40,214 bases of DNA from Candidatus Woesearchaeota archaeon (GTDB taxonomy: Archaea > Nanobdellota > Nanobdellia > Woesearchaeales > 21-14-0-10-32-9). Within the stretch, counting starts at the first letter, position 1. Every line of letters starts with the position of its first letter. Both the position numbers and the translations under genes were made by a program. The stretch covers positions 1 to 40,214 of the forward strand of contig JAIPHP010000012.1 in NCBI GenBank assembly GCA_021735165.1, read 5' to 3'. The notes under the pieces were generated by a model. The model was given only the letters and a program-made list of their open reading frames with translations. It was not told where the DNA came from and did not search any database. Below are positions 1-9,337 of the stretch, in pieces.

Positions 1-361
1 TGCCTTGACTGTAATTCCATACGTGACCTGTTTTAGCAACAAAAAAATCCACAGAATTCAAACCATAAACCTCCGCAGCATCCCTGCCCTGAGAAGAGCA
101 GCACAAATAAAAACCATGACCAGGCTCCTGATTAAAATGGCCCGAAAGCTGCAAATCCCAACTAACATCAAAACCAGAAAGACAGGAAACGCCACGCTCC
201 AACAAATTATGAACATAACAATCCATCGTGCCTTTACTACGACTAAGCAAACCCAAACTCAGCTCAATTTCCTCCTGCGGAACCTGCGCACTAACAGTCA
301 AAATTAATAGAAGTATAAAAAACAAGAAACCAAACAACAAACTTATTCGTCCACCCCTCAT
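1..361 (-). CDS. Secreted protein of unknown function, truncated by window edge
   Basis: An open frame runs leftward from an ATG at 361 to the window edge without a stop, so only about 120 N-terminal residues are visible. The first 25 residues are a signal peptide: a basic start (MRGGR), a long Leu/Phe/Ile core and a VSA-Q cleavage-like site. The exported part contains four Cys residues, including a CC pair, which suggests an extracytoplasmic fold. I recognise no domain. A TATA-like box at 381-393 lies about 26 bp upstream of the ATG, so the mRNA is probably leaderless, which supports this start. The opposite-strand frame over the same bases is a shadow. Confidence 0.72.
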   Translation of the reverse strand, partial: MRGGRISLLFGFLFFILLLILTVSAQVPQEEIELSLGLLSRSKGTMDCYVHNLLERGVSCLSGFDVSWDLQLSGHFNQEPGHGFYLCCSSQGRDAAEVYGLNSVDFFVAKTGHVWNYSQG

Positions 362-380
362 GAATTAATTGTAAGAACAA

Positions 381-393
381 ATATTTATATAAT
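381..393 (-). promoter_or_regulatory. TATA-like box for the leftmost secreted-protein gene
   Basis: On the minus strand this reads ATTATATAAATAT. Its centre is about 26 bp before the ATG at 361, the spacing expected of an archaeal leaderless promoter. Confidence 0.5.
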
Positions 394-465
394 TTATCTT
401 TTTCAAATGTGTACTATTTCAAGCTCAACATCAATTTTTTTTTTTTTAAAGGTACGTCTTAAGAA

Positions 466-900
466 TTATTTAGAATCCTCATCTAACCAAGTATTCAATT
501 CTTTTCTAGTAACAAAAGACATAGGATTCCACATATCAAGATATTTCTCTAAAACTTTAAAATCTCTTTGTTTAACCGCTTGAGCAATTTCCATACGCAT
601 TAAACCAATTTGTTCATTTAAATCCGCAACTTTAGTTTTCAATTCCACTAAATCATCATTAATAAGATGTTTTTCTTTATAAAAAGTTCTTTGAGTATCT
701 AAAATCGTTTGATCTGTAATTTGAACTTTTTTTCTCAAATTATAATATTTATCTTCAATAATCCTAAGACTGCTACTAATATCTGATAAAGTCTTGCTAA
801 TACTATTTAATTCAGAATTCTTAGAAGAGAAAGGCGTAGAACTGCTTTGAGAAGCACCATTATGTGAATAAAAAGAAGACCCAAAATCTTGCGAAACCAT
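466..900 (-). CDS. Coiled-coil protein of unknown function beside the secretion ATPase
   Basis: This 144-aa soluble protein has a Ser/Asn-rich N-terminus (about 1-35), then heptad-like helices at about 35-100, and a short conserved-looking tail (about 118-142) with the motif NPMSFVTRKELNTWLDE. The start is supported by an AGAGGTG ribosome site just before the ATG. It is divergent from the secretion ATPase/TadC operon, separated by 136 bp with a promoter on each side. Archaellum loci often carry small coiled-coil accessory proteins (FlaC/D/E), so an accessory or scaffold role in the neighbouring motor is possible. That is inference from position and shape only. Confidence 0.75.
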   Translation of the reverse strand: MVSQDFGSSFYSHNGASQSSSTPFSSKNSELNSISKTLSDISSSLRIIEDKYYNLRKKVQITDQTILDTQRTFYKEKHLINDDLVELKTKVADLNEQIGLMRMEIAQAVKQRDFKVLEKYLDMWNPMSFVTRKELNTWLDEDSK

Positions 901-940
901 TATACACCTCTTAACAAAAAGTAAATAAGAACAAAGACTA

Positions 941-988
941 CTTAAATATTTTCATTTAAAAAAAGCCAAACACCAAACATTTAAATAA
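941..988. promoter_or_regulatory. Divergent promoters for coiled-coil gene and secretion ATPase operon
   Basis: The minus-strand box is AATATTTAAG (941-950), about 45 bp before the ATG at 900. The plus-strand box is TTTAAATA (980-987), giving a start near 1010 and a leader with the strong AGAGAGGA ribosome site (1026-1033) before the ATG at 1037. Confidence 0.45.
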
Positions 989-1036
989 TAACAAAGAAAA
1001 AATATATCTAAAAAAGAAACAAAATAGAGAGGAAAT

Positions 1037-3352
1037 ATGACGATCCAAAAAAGAGGGGAAGGATTCTTCAAGGACTTTAAAGTAGAAAAAGAAGGAGCAG
1101 ATAACGTGCTTTACATAAACTACGAAAAAGTCCCAAGAGTTCCAAGCATAGAAGATGATGCGCTGTGCATGGCAAAAACCTGTGAATTACTACAAACAAA
1201 CCCAAGCGTAACAAAAATAGTATTTACACAAAAACATGACTATCAATACGATTACGATCAAATAAAACTATTACAAGAACTAGTAAAAATACAAAAAAAT
1301 TTGATACAAAACAAAGAAATATTCTCATATCAAAACCTAAACAACTTATCAGGCGAAGATGCAAAATATGAATTGACAAGAAGATATAATGAAACACACA
1401 ACCTAATATTCAATCAACTATTAAAAGACCCAATAGGAACATACATAGAACTAACAAGAATTCTAAGAAGAGAAAAGATAGAATTAGATAAAGAATTTGA
1501 CCAAAAATTTTACGTAGCAAGAAAAAATTACATTTCATTACTAAACTACCTACTAAAAACAATAGAAAATACCCATCTAATACAAATAGCAATACCATAT
1601 ACTGCAGGATATAAAATAGGATCAAGAGAAATATACAGAAAAATATTCATGCCGGATATAAAACCAGATTTTATGTTTACAAAAATAATGGCTACATATC
1701 CTAAAGACGCCGAAGAAGTGATGAACTATAACATAGGAGATACAGAAGTAATCATATTCAAAATACCAGACAACATACAATATTTATATCATATAACGCC
1801 GCCAGAATTTAAACTAAGTGAAGAAAAATACGAAGTGCTAGATCTTGCAAGAAAAATACTGTCTGAACATCAACCAGAAGAACAAGATTTCGTGAATCCT
1901 GAAAGAATGCGTGAAGTATTCCAAAACGTTGGTAGTGACTTATTACAAGAACTAATAACAAGCAAAAAAATCAAAATAACACAACAAGAACTAAACGAAC
2001 TCACAAAAATATTGATAAGATATACAGTCGGATTCGGACTGATAGAGGTGCTATTAGAAGACGAGTATGTGCAAGATATAACGGTGAACAGCCCTACAGG
2101 AGAAACGCCCATATTTTTAGTGCACGGAAAATTCAATGAGTGCAAAACGAATATAATCCCGAGTATAAATGACGCAGAGAGCTGGGCATCAAAATTAAGA
2201 TTATTATCTGGAAGACCATTAGACGAGGCAAATCCTATACTGGATACTGATATAGAAATACCAAATGTAGCAAAAGCAAGAGTCGGAGTAATTTCAAAAC
2301 CACTAAATCCCACAGGTATTGCATACGCATTTAGAAGACACAGAGATAAACCTTGGACTTTGACATTATTCATAAAAAACAAAATGATAACGCCTCTAGC
2401 CGCAGGATTAATGAGCTTTTTAATAGATGGAAATAGAACTATGCTAGTAGCCGGAACAAGAAGCGCAGGAAAATCATCACTATTAGGCGCAGTAATGGTA
2501 GAAATAATGAGAAAATATAGGATAATAACAATTGAAGATACATTGGAACTTCCAGGAACACAACTAAGAAAACTAGAATACAATATTCAAAGCATGAAAG
2601 TAGCATCAGCACTAAGTAGCGGAACTTCGGAAGTAAGTGCAGACGCAGGAATAAGAACGACTCTAAGATTAGGAGACAGCGCTTTAATAGTTGGAGAAGT
2701 AAGAAGCACAGAAGCACAAGCACTCTATGAAGCTATGCGAGTAGGTGCACTGGCAAATGTAGTGGCGGGAACAATACACGGGGATAGCCCATACGGTGTG
2801 TATGATAGAGTTGTCAATGATCTAAAAGTTCCAAAAACAAGCTTTAAAGCAACAGACTTAATAATAGTAGCAAATCCAATAAGAAGCGCAGACGGATTAC
2901 ATAAATGGAGAAGAGTTACACAAATAACTGAAGTAAGAAAAGACTGGGAAGACGATCCTTTAAGAGAAAAAGGATTCGTAGACTTAATGAGATATAACTC
3001 AAAAAAAGACGAACTGGAGCCAACAGATGAATTATTGAATGGAGATTCAGAACTTCTAAAAGCAATAGCTGGAAACGTAAAAGACTGGGCAGGCAATTGG
3101 GACGCAATATGGGACAATATACAATTAAGAGCGAACATAAAAGAACTAATAGTAAAAACAGCAGAAAAAGAAAATAAACTAGAGCTGTTAGAAGCACCAT
3201 TTAACATAAGCGCAAATGATCAATATCACAGAATAAGTGATAAAATAAAAAGTGAAACAGGAATCTTAGATTCAAAAAAGATATACTCCGAATTCAAAGA
3301 ATGGTTAAAAACACAATTAAAAAGAATAAACTCAGAAGAAAAGGAGAATTAA
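1037..3352 (+). CDS. Type II/IV secretion or pilus assembly ATPase (VirB11/TadA/FlaI-like)
   Basis: This 771-aa protein is a hexameric secretion-type ATPase that would power pilin assembly from the cytoplasmic face. The first ~280 residues are a divergent N-terminal region, and the RecA-like core follows. The Walker A motif is GTRSAGKS at 473-480, the Walker B region is ALIVGEVR at 549-556 with catalytic Glu554, and the His box is GTIHGDS with His581. It is longer than bacterial VirB11 (~330 aa), as is usual for archaeal members. The ATG follows an AGAGAGGA ribosome site. The stop abuts the ATG of the TadC-like membrane partner (TAAATG), so the two form an operon. Likely substrates are the class III-signal proteins at 23.4-27.8 kb. 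It could equally serve an archaellum-like filament, as no other archaellum genes are visible. Confidence 0.93.
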   Translation: MTIQKRGEGFFKDFKVEKEGADNVLYINYEKVPRVPSIEDDALCMAKTCELLQTNPSVTKIVFTQKHDYQYDYDQIKLLQELVKIQKNLIQNKEIFSYQNLNNLSGEDAKYELTRRYNETHNLIFNQLLKDPIGTYIELTRILRREKIELDKEFDQKFYVARKNYISLLNYLLKTIENTHLIQIAIPYTAGYKIGSREIYRKIFMPDIKPDFMFTKIMATYPKDAEEVMNYNIGDTEVIIFKIPDNIQYLYHITPPEFKLSEEKYEVLDLARKILSEHQPEEQDFVNPERMREVFQNVGSDLLQELITSKKIKITQQELNELTKILIRYTVGFGLIEVLLEDEYVQDITVNSPTGETPIFLVHGKFNECKTNIIPSINDAESWASKLRLLSGRPLDEANPILDTDIEIPNVAKARVGVISKPLNPTGIAYAFRRHRDKPWTLTLFIKNKMITPLAAGLMSFLIDGNRTMLVAGTRSAGKSSLLGAVMVEIMRKYRIITIEDTLELPGTQLRKLEYNIQSMKVASALSSGTSEVSADAGIRTTLRLGDSALIVGEVRSTEAQALYEAMRVGALANVVAGTIHGDSPYGVYDRVVNDLKVPKTSFKATDLIIVANPIRSADGLHKWRRVTQITEVRKDWEDDPLREKGFVDLMRYNSKKDELEPTDELLNGDSELLKAIAGNVKDWAGNWDAIWDNIQLRANIKELIVKTAEKENKLELLEAPFNISANDQYHRISDKIKSETGILDSKKIYSEFKEWLKTQLKRINSEEKEN

Positions 3353-5596
3353 ATGGACCGAAAAGATCTTGATTATATAGAATTCAAAAAAAAATATAAA
3401 AAAAAATTAGCTAATGAACTAGGAGATCAAATAGAAGACGCTAAACCAATTACGACAACAGACTACGAAAAATTCAAACAAACATTCATGCCAAAAAATT
3501 TTACATTATATGAAAAAGCATGCAATTTTTCAGAAAAAACAATACCTATGACTCCAGACAAAAAAAAAATACCTGATATAGAAGAAGCAATAAAGGTAAG
3601 TCATCTAAACATAAGCCCTACTGGAACAACAAGCTTTGCCGCGTTAATATCATTACTAATGATTTTATTAATGATCTTTTTAGGTTTTATAATAATGTTA
3701 ACTGACACAACAGGAACAACAGACATAATGTTTTTTGTGCTAAGTGGACTAATCCTTGCAGCTATATTATTTATACCGCTAACAAAACTGCCATTCATAA
3801 TTTCTAACACTTGGAGAATGAAAGCAAGTAATCAAATGGTTCTAAGCATATTTTACATAGTTACATACATGAGACACACTCCTAATTTGGAACTGGCAAT
3901 AGATTTCGCCGCAGAACATCTAAACCCCCCGCTAAGTTTAGATTTTAAAAAAGTAATTTGGGATATTGAAACAAACAAATTCGATTCAGTAACAGATTCT
4001 CTAGACAACTACATGGAAACTTGGAGAAAATATAACTCTGAATTCATAGAAAGCACACATTTAATACAATCATCATTGTATGAAAACACAGAATCAAGAA
4101 GACAAGACGCTTTAGACAAATCACTAAAAGTTATACTGGATGAGACATATGAAAAAATGTTGCATTTCACGCACGACTTAAAAAGTCCTATAACAACACT
4201 GCACATGCTAGGAATAATATTACCGATACTAGGACTTGTAATACTTCCCTTAGCCACATCATTTATGCCTGAGATAAAATGGTATCATTTATTTATGCTA
4301 TATAACATAATTTTGCCAATACTAGTATATTATATGGGCAAAGAAATACTGTCTACTAGGCCTTCAGGATACGGAGGAATAGATGCGGGCACCATAAAAG
4401 AAGCATCAAAAACCCAAAACGTAATAATTAGATTAGATCAAAAAAAAGATTCAAATAACAAAATAGAATTAACACCTATGACTATAGCACTAGGAACCTT
4501 TTTAATATTGTTTTTAATAGGAATATCTCCTTTACTAATTCACTCGCTCAACCCTGATTATGACTTAGTAATAATTAAAGGACGCATACTGCCTGTAAAC
4601 CAATACGATGTAGAAAATACAGATGAAGTACTAATAAAACTAATAGATTATAGACAACAAACAATAAATAATGTGGATGTACTCATAGGACCATATGGTT
4701 TAGGAGCTAGTATGTTAAGCTTGTTAATACCTTTATCTTTAGGACTCGGATTGGGATTATACAGTAAACTAAAAAGTGGAAACTTATCAGGTATACAAGA
4801 AAAAACAAAAAAACTAGAATTAGAGTTTGCATCTGCTTTATTTCAGTTAGGAAACAGATTAGCAGACGGAATACCTGCTGAAATAGCTTTTAGTAATGTT
4901 GCAAAAACGATGAAAGGAACACAGTCAGGTAAATTCTTCGAAGAAGTAACTGTGAAAATAGTAAAACTAGGAATGGGTGTTGAAGAAGCCATATTTAATC
5001 CTAAAATAGGCGCACTAAAAAATTATCCGAGTTCAATAGTAGAAAGTAGTATGAAAGTCTTCTTAGAAAGCAGTAAAAAAGGGCCTATGATTGCAAGCCA
5101 AGCATTAATGACTGTGGCAGAATACATAAAGTCAATGCATAGAGTTGATGAAAGACTAAAAGATTTAATGGCAGATATAGTAAGCAGTATGAAATCACAA
5201 ATAAGTTTTCTAACGCCTGCAATAGCAGGAATAGTTGTGGGAATAACAAGCATGATAACCCAAATATTAGGAAGTCTTTCAGATAAAATACAACAATTTG
5301 ATTCAGGCGCAGGAGGGCAACTAGCTGATGCTTCATCAATATTTGATATGCTAGGAGGCGGCGGAGTTCCCACATTCTTTTTTCAAACAGTGGTGGGTTT
5401 GTACGTAGTGCAAATATCATACATTCTAACAATAATAGTTTCCGGAATAGAAAATGGGGCAGACGAAATAAGTCAAAGAGAAGAAATAGGAAAAAACATG
5501 CTAAAAAGCACAATAATTTATACGTTAATAGCAGGTGCATGCACTTTAATATTCAGCATAATAGCTGCACAACTAATACAAGGAATTTCAACTTAA
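3353..5596 (+). CDS. Type II secretion F-domain membrane protein (TadC/FlaJ-like)
   Basis: This is the integral membrane platform partner of the upstream ATPase. The 747 residues contain about nine hydrophobic segments, near 89-116, 124-148, 280-305, 310-329, 376-400, 449-473, 620-642, 676-700 and 719-743. Between them lie two large cytoplasmic helical regions (~150-280 and ~475-620), consistent with two T2SSF domains in tandem as in long archaeal TadC/FlaJ proteins. The second carries the typical LASALFQLGNRLADG-like helix (here FASALFQLGNRLADG). The ATG immediately follows the ATPase stop, and an AAGGAG ribosome site lies inside the ATPase 3' end (3341-3346). The 3' end overlaps the convergent transglutaminase-like gene by 9 bp. 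Confidence 0.92.
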   Translation: MDRKDLDYIEFKKKYKKKLANELGDQIEDAKPITTTDYEKFKQTFMPKNFTLYEKACNFSEKTIPMTPDKKKIPDIEEAIKVSHLNISPTGTTSFAALISLLMILLMIFLGFIIMLTDTTGTTDIMFFVLSGLILAAILFIPLTKLPFIISNTWRMKASNQMVLSIFYIVTYMRHTPNLELAIDFAAEHLNPPLSLDFKKVIWDIETNKFDSVTDSLDNYMETWRKYNSEFIESTHLIQSSLYENTESRRQDALDKSLKVILDETYEKMLHFTHDLKSPITTLHMLGIILPILGLVILPLATSFMPEIKWYHLFMLYNIILPILVYYMGKEILSTRPSGYGGIDAGTIKEASKTQNVIIRLDQKKDSNNKIELTPMTIALGTFLILFLIGISPLLIHSLNPDYDLVIIKGRILPVNQYDVENTDEVLIKLIDYRQQTINNVDVLIGPYGLGASMLSLLIPLSLGLGLGLYSKLKSGNLSGIQEKTKKLELEFASALFQLGNRLADGIPAEIAFSNVAKTMKGTQSGKFFEEVTVKIVKLGMGVEEAIFNPKIGALKNYPSSIVESSMKVFLESSKKGPMIASQALMTVAEYIKSMHRVDERLKDLMADIVSSMKSQISFLTPAIAGIVVGITSMITQILGSLSDKIQQFDSGAGGQLADASSIFDMLGGGGVPTFFFQTVVGLYVVQISYILTIIVSGIENGADEISQREEIGKNMLKSTIIYTLIAGACTLIFSIIAAQLIQGIST

Positions 5597-6268
5597 AGAA
5601 TCAAACATATTAAGATCGTAAATAAATTTTTTGTGCATATTCTTTTCGTAAACCTTAAGGAGAGTAGACATATTATCTTCTTTGAATTTATGCATTTTTT
5701 CATAAGAATCAATACCCGAATCCTTAAAATCCAAGCTTTCAAAAACAGGAACGTAAGGAAGAATCTCAAAATCACACGTACTCAAAACCGCATTTTTTCT
5801 TTGAGGATTAATAATCAAAACATTATTGCCTTTAAAGACTCTAGAAAAAACACGGCCATGAAATTCTTTTCCAAACAAATAATTAACATGAAACGCATCA
5901 TAAATAGATGTAGGTATTCCTTGAGCTATCATAAATGTCCTAAACAACAAACCATAATCTGAACAACTAGGAATAACTCCTTCTCTTAATATCCTATCAG
6001 CACTTCTAACTCTAAAATTATCATCTTTAACCTGCCCAGAAATTTGTCTTTCATAGTTATTCCTCGGATTTTCATAATATTCTATATGAATAGGCATCTC
6101 AAAAACAAAACGTGAAGTCTCATTAATAACATTAAATAAAGAGGGATCATCAAATTTTTCATCCAATCTCTGCTTCAAAATATTTATATTTTTTTTAATT
6201 AATTCAGTAACTTGACTTAATTCTCCTTCATTTAACCAATAATCGTAATACACAATCTTTAGAAACAT
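5588..6268 (-). CDS. Transglutaminase-like superfamily protein
   Basis: This 226-aa protein has the order of a cysteine-protease/transglutaminase fold. Cys102 sits in SCSDYGLLFRTFMIAQGIP, the usual nucleophile helix ending in GIP. His137 sits in FHGRVFSRVF, and a third polar residue near Asn154-Pro155 (LIINP) stands where Asp is usual. No signal peptide is seen, so it is probably cytoplasmic. It could crosslink, deamidate or cleave peptide bonds; the substrate cannot be told. It converges on the TadC-like gene and is divergent from the methyltransferase with only 28 bp between starts. A TATA-like box at 6279-6289 is rather close to this ATG, so a GTG at 6253 is an alternative start. The Asn in place of Asp lowers certainty about catalysis. 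Confidence 0.72.
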   Translation of the reverse strand: MFLKIVYYDYWLNEGELSQVTELIKKNINILKQRLDEKFDDPSLFNVINETSRFVFEMPIHIEYYENPRNNYERQISGQVKDDNFRVRSADRILREGVIPSCSDYGLLFRTFMIAQGIPTSIYDAFHVNYLFGKEFHGRVFSRVFKGNNVLIINPQRKNAVLSTCDFEILPYVPVFESLDFKDSGIDSYEKMHKFKEDNMSTLLKVYEKNMHKKFIYDLNMFDSLS

Positions 6269-6296
6269 TAATTAATATATAAAGATTAACAAAAAA
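6269..6296. promoter_or_regulatory. 28-bp intergenic spacer with shared AT-rich promoter
   Basis: The start codons of two divergent genes are 28 bp apart. TAATATATAAAG (6272-6283) can serve as a TATA element in both directions, so the two promoters probably overlap and may exclude each other. Confidence 0.4.
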
Positions 6297-6812
6297 ATGA
6301 GCGATAAAACAACAAAATACTATGATGCAATATCTTCAGGTTACGATGAATTATACGGAGAAGAACAAAGAGACAAATTCAAAATCATAACAAAAGAAAT
6401 AAATCCAGAAAAAAACGAAACACTTTTAGACATAGGATGCGGAAATGGAATAAGTGCGGAGTTCTTTGACTGCAAAATATTAGGGGTGGATCCTTCAAAA
6501 GAACTAATAAAAAAAGCTAAAGAAAAACACTCTAAAAAAACATGGAGCATAGGAAAAGGAGAATGCATAACCAAAAATTATTCAAACCAAAAATTCGATT
6601 ATATAATATGCGTATCGACAGCACATCACATCAAAAACATAAAAAATCTTATCAAAGATATCAAAGAACTTTCAAAACCAACAACAAAACATTGTTTTTC
6701 TCTTCTCAAGAACAGTAAACGAAATGAAGAAATGTTGGAGGAAATACAAAAAAAATTCAGAATCACAAAAAAAATATTAGGAGACAAAGACTTAATTGTT
6801 TTCTTTGAATAA
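6297..6812 (+). CDS. Small class I SAM-dependent methyltransferase
   Basis: This 171-aa protein has a Rossmann methyltransferase core. Motif I is ETLLDIGCGNGISAEFF (about residues 41-57), motif II ends in the acidic GVDPSKEL that binds the SAM ribose, and motif IV is FDYIICVSTAHHI. It is short for a small-molecule (UbiE-type) methyltransferase because the C-terminal strands are compressed. The substrate is unknown. The ATG is close to the upstream TATA-like segment, consistent with a leaderless or very short leader. It is divergent from the transglutaminase-like gene and converges on the large nucleotidyltransferase gene. Confidence 0.85.
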   Translation: MSDKTTKYYDAISSGYDELYGEEQRDKFKIITKEINPEKNETLLDIGCGNGISAEFFDCKILGVDPSKELIKKAKEKHSKKTWSIGKGECITKNYSNQKFDYIICVSTAHHIKNIKNLIKDIKELSKPTTKHCFSLLKNSKRNEEMLEEIQKKFRITKKILGDKDLIVFFE

Positions 6813-6831
6813 ATAAGTTGTATAAAATGTT

Positions 6832-9303
6832 TTATTTAATGAATTCCCCAACTACATTAGCCAACACTATCTTTTTATTTTTTTCAGGAACAGTTTTAAA
6901 ATATTCTATCGCTCTTTCAGATATTAAAGGGTTTTCTCTATCTATTCTATAAAGAACATAAAAACTTTTTTTGAAATCTCCTTCTTCAAAATATTTGTTG
7001 GAAAGATTTGTAGCAAATTCACTAACTTTCTCTTGCTTAACAACGTCTCCTTTCAATCTAGTCTCATAAGTTTTTCTAAGACCGGCATCATTACCAAGCT
7101 CTATTTTTTTCTCCCAATCATTAAACACAATAGAAGAAACATCATCAATAGCATACGTACTCATTATTTCTTTAATTTGATCATTGTTTAAACTAGATAT
7201 ATTATCTTCTAAATATATGTTTGCCAGATCTGACAAATAACGTCCATCTATATTCGTATTCTTAACAACATCAGTCAAACTAGCATATTTGGGGTGCAAC
7301 TTAAACTGAAATTCCGTTTCTTTTTGCAAATTAAATTCAGAAATGTATTCGCTTGCTAAATCTGACCATTTTTTATTATCATAATTCATTTCCAACAAGT
7401 CACTCAAATAACTAACTGCAACATCTTTACCAAAATATTCTTTGCCTTCTATTAACAATTTCGCTTTGATTTCTGTAGGAACGTCAGAATTAACAGTTTC
7501 CCTAATCAATTTAGCAGAATCAACATTTATTCCACTTGCAATCTTTTGTAATCTTTGCAAAATATTTTTTGGATGTCTCTTTGCTGATTCAACACAATGA
7601 TAAACAGCAATACTTTCTTTTAATTGTTCAGAAAAAAATTCAGGAACATCTTTGCAAAGAACATAACTAAGCGCGGCATCATTCTTAATATCTTGATATC
7701 TCATTTCAACAATTTTTTTTATATCCATATTTTGACTTTCTGCAAACTTTTTAGCAGATTTTGGTGCTAGTTTTATTAGTCTTCTAGCCACTAAATTGTT
7801 TGAACTATCCAGTAAATGTTCAGGCAACAAATACAAATTATCTAATTTATTTATGTTAGTAATATTTGAGTTACTTCTCTTTTTATACACGATGTTATCT
7901 AAATCAACATTTCCTATTTGTGCAAATTTCTTTGCCACAGAACTATCTTTAAGAACATACTCAGCTACTTTATTTTCAAATAATTCAGCAAAGTACCAAT
8001 TATCAGAGAAATCCACATGTTTTAAAGTATCATGCAATTCAAAGAATTCTTCAGGAGAACCATATTCCATGAATGAAGTATAGATAGAACTAACATTTTC
8101 TTTATCTTCCATACTTCTAAATAAAGTCAATAAATGTTTACCATTATTAAACAATTGAGTGCTTGTAGTATTGCTTGCTATAATAAATTCTTCTCCCTTC
8201 ACATTATCAAGAGTATAATTAGAAAATCTATTAAATACTTCGCCGTCTTTGAAAAAGAAATGCATTGGATCTGAATGAACAATGTCAAAACCTGCATAAT
8301 TAATTATTTCTCCAATAGGCCAATCAGACATTTTTTCTTTATAATTTGTTCTTTTTTGAATTTCTTTAAGCATATTTTTTGAGACTTTAGAAATGGCGAA
8401 GTCTGGCTTTTCATTATTTTCAAACCAAAAACCCTCTAAATCTCCTTTACTCCAGTAATCACTAATAACTCCAAGATCCAAATTTTCTTTGCTTGCTATG
8501 ATGTTCTTTTGCAAACCATCTTCAAAATTCTTTTGAACAATGTGATAAAAGGTTTTCATTTCATCTATTGCAATATTTTTGCCATTCCGCAACTTGTCAA
8601 TTATCTTAACAAGATACTCAGCACCCGCAGTTCTAGTCCCAAAACCATTTATCCCAGCGATATCATAGAACAATTTAGAATTATCTAAACTGTGTTTAAT
8701 GAAAGGAACTTTTGTTAGCAACTCTTGAAATCTTGAAGCAGAATATTTGTAATCTAATTTTGCTAAAGATTGTAAATCTTCTAAGTCCTTTTCTCTAGGT
8801 GTTCTGCCAAAACCTAAGATCTTTGAAGCAAAAAGAAACTCAGGACTTGTTATGTACACATCTAGAGATCCGCCTTTAAGTTCAGAATAATTCTTTTCAG
8901 AATCCCAATTAATTTCTTTAACAAATTTTGCGAGATTTTTATTTGACATTGAAAGAGTCTGGAAATAATTTTTAGCAGTTTGCTCATCTAACCTAAATTG
9001 AAACTTGTATCGAGATAAATTTATAACATCTAAATCATGATGTTCTCTCTTTTTACCTGTAAGCATTTCAATAGCCCAACCACCTGAAAGAACATATTTT
9101 ATTGTTTTTCCATAATCATCAGTTTGAGGTTCCTCTTTTAGTAATCTAATTAAATCTTCAGGACTTCCAGTATACCACTCCCAGAAATCAAAAGGCTTTA
9201 ATTTTTGAGCTATTTCAAGCCTTAGATCTTGCTTAAGAATTTCATCTAGCTTAAGCTTTTTCTTCTGTTTCAATTCTAAACCTAATTGTAATCCTAAATT
9301 CAT
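6832..9303 (-). CDS. Large protein with N-terminal nucleotidyltransferase domain and long helical tail
   Basis: The N-terminal ~250 residues have a nucleotidyltransferase fold. With the start chosen here, GGWAIEMLTGKKREHHDLDV covers residues 74-93 and supplies the Gly-Gly-Trp and the Asp90/Asp92 metal pair, as in AadB/LinA-type and AbiEii-type enzymes. The remaining ~570 residues are hydrophilic, mostly helical, and look like a repeat or solenoid scaffold. I recognise no second catalytic domain. A TTG nine bases upstream also fits, but the ATG at 9303 lies 27 bp from a TTTATAAA box (9327-9334), so a leaderless ATG is preferred. The AadB likeness does not mean drug resistance; nucleotide transfer to RNA or protein, or a defence role, is equally possible. 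Confidence 0.75.
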   Translation of the reverse strand: MNLGLQLGLELKQKKKLKLDEILKQDLRLEIAQKLKPFDFWEWYTGSPEDLIRLLKEEPQTDDYGKTIKYVLSGGWAIEMLTGKKREHHDLDVINLSRYKFQFRLDEQTAKNYFQTLSMSNKNLAKFVKEINWDSEKNYSELKGGSLDVYITSPEFLFASKILGFGRTPREKDLEDLQSLAKLDYKYSASRFQELLTKVPFIKHSLDNSKLFYDIAGINGFGTRTAGAEYLVKIIDKLRNGKNIAIDEMKTFYHIVQKNFEDGLQKNIIASKENLDLGVISDYWSKGDLEGFWFENNEKPDFAISKVSKNMLKEIQKRTNYKEKMSDWPIGEIINYAGFDIVHSDPMHFFFKDGEVFNRFSNYTLDNVKGEEFIIASNTTSTQLFNNGKHLLTLFRSMEDKENVSSIYTSFMEYGSPEEFFELHDTLKHVDFSDNWYFAELFENKVAEYVLKDSSVAKKFAQIGNVDLDNIVYKKRSNSNITNINKLDNLYLLPEHLLDSSNNLVARRLIKLAPKSAKKFAESQNMDIKKIVEMRYQDIKNDAALSYVLCKDVPEFFSEQLKESIAVYHCVESAKRHPKNILQRLQKIASGINVDSAKLIRETVNSDVPTEIKAKLLIEGKEYFGKDVAVSYLSDLLEMNYDNKKWSDLASEYISEFNLQKETEFQFKLHPKYASLTDVVKNTNIDGRYLSDLANIYLEDNISSLNNDQIKEIMSTYAIDDVSSIVFNDWEKKIELGNDAGLRKTYETRLKGDVVKQEKVSEFATNLSNKYFEEGDFKKSFYVLYRIDRENPLISERAIEYFKTVPEKNKKIVLANVVGEFIK

Positions 9304-9326
9304 AACATTCAAGTAAAAAACTGTGA

Positions 9327-9334
9327 TTTATAAA
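9327..9334 (-). promoter_or_regulatory. TATA box (TTTATAAA) deciding the start of the large nucleotidyltransferase gene
   Basis: The box centre is 27 bp from the ATG at 9303, which favours that codon over the TTG at 9312. The sequence is palindromic and could also act on the plus strand. Confidence 0.45.
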
Positions 9335-9337
9335 ACT

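Noticed and set aside
5-307. 100-aa plus-strand frame at the left edge
   Set aside because: It lies opposite a frame that starts with ATG, has a clear signal peptide and a TATA-like box 26 bp upstream. The plus product is a basic, Thr-rich shadow with no ribosome site.
1870-2583. Long antisense frames inside the secretion ATPase and T2SSF genes
   Set aside because: They arise from the A-rich codon use of the true genes, giving Leu/Phe/Ser-rich shadow products with no ribosome sites or family motifs.
6832-9303. Antibiotic-resistance annotation for the AadB-like domain
   Set aside because: The GGW and D-x-D motifs are general for this nucleotidyltransferase fold, and the 820-aa length and tail do not match resistance enzymes.
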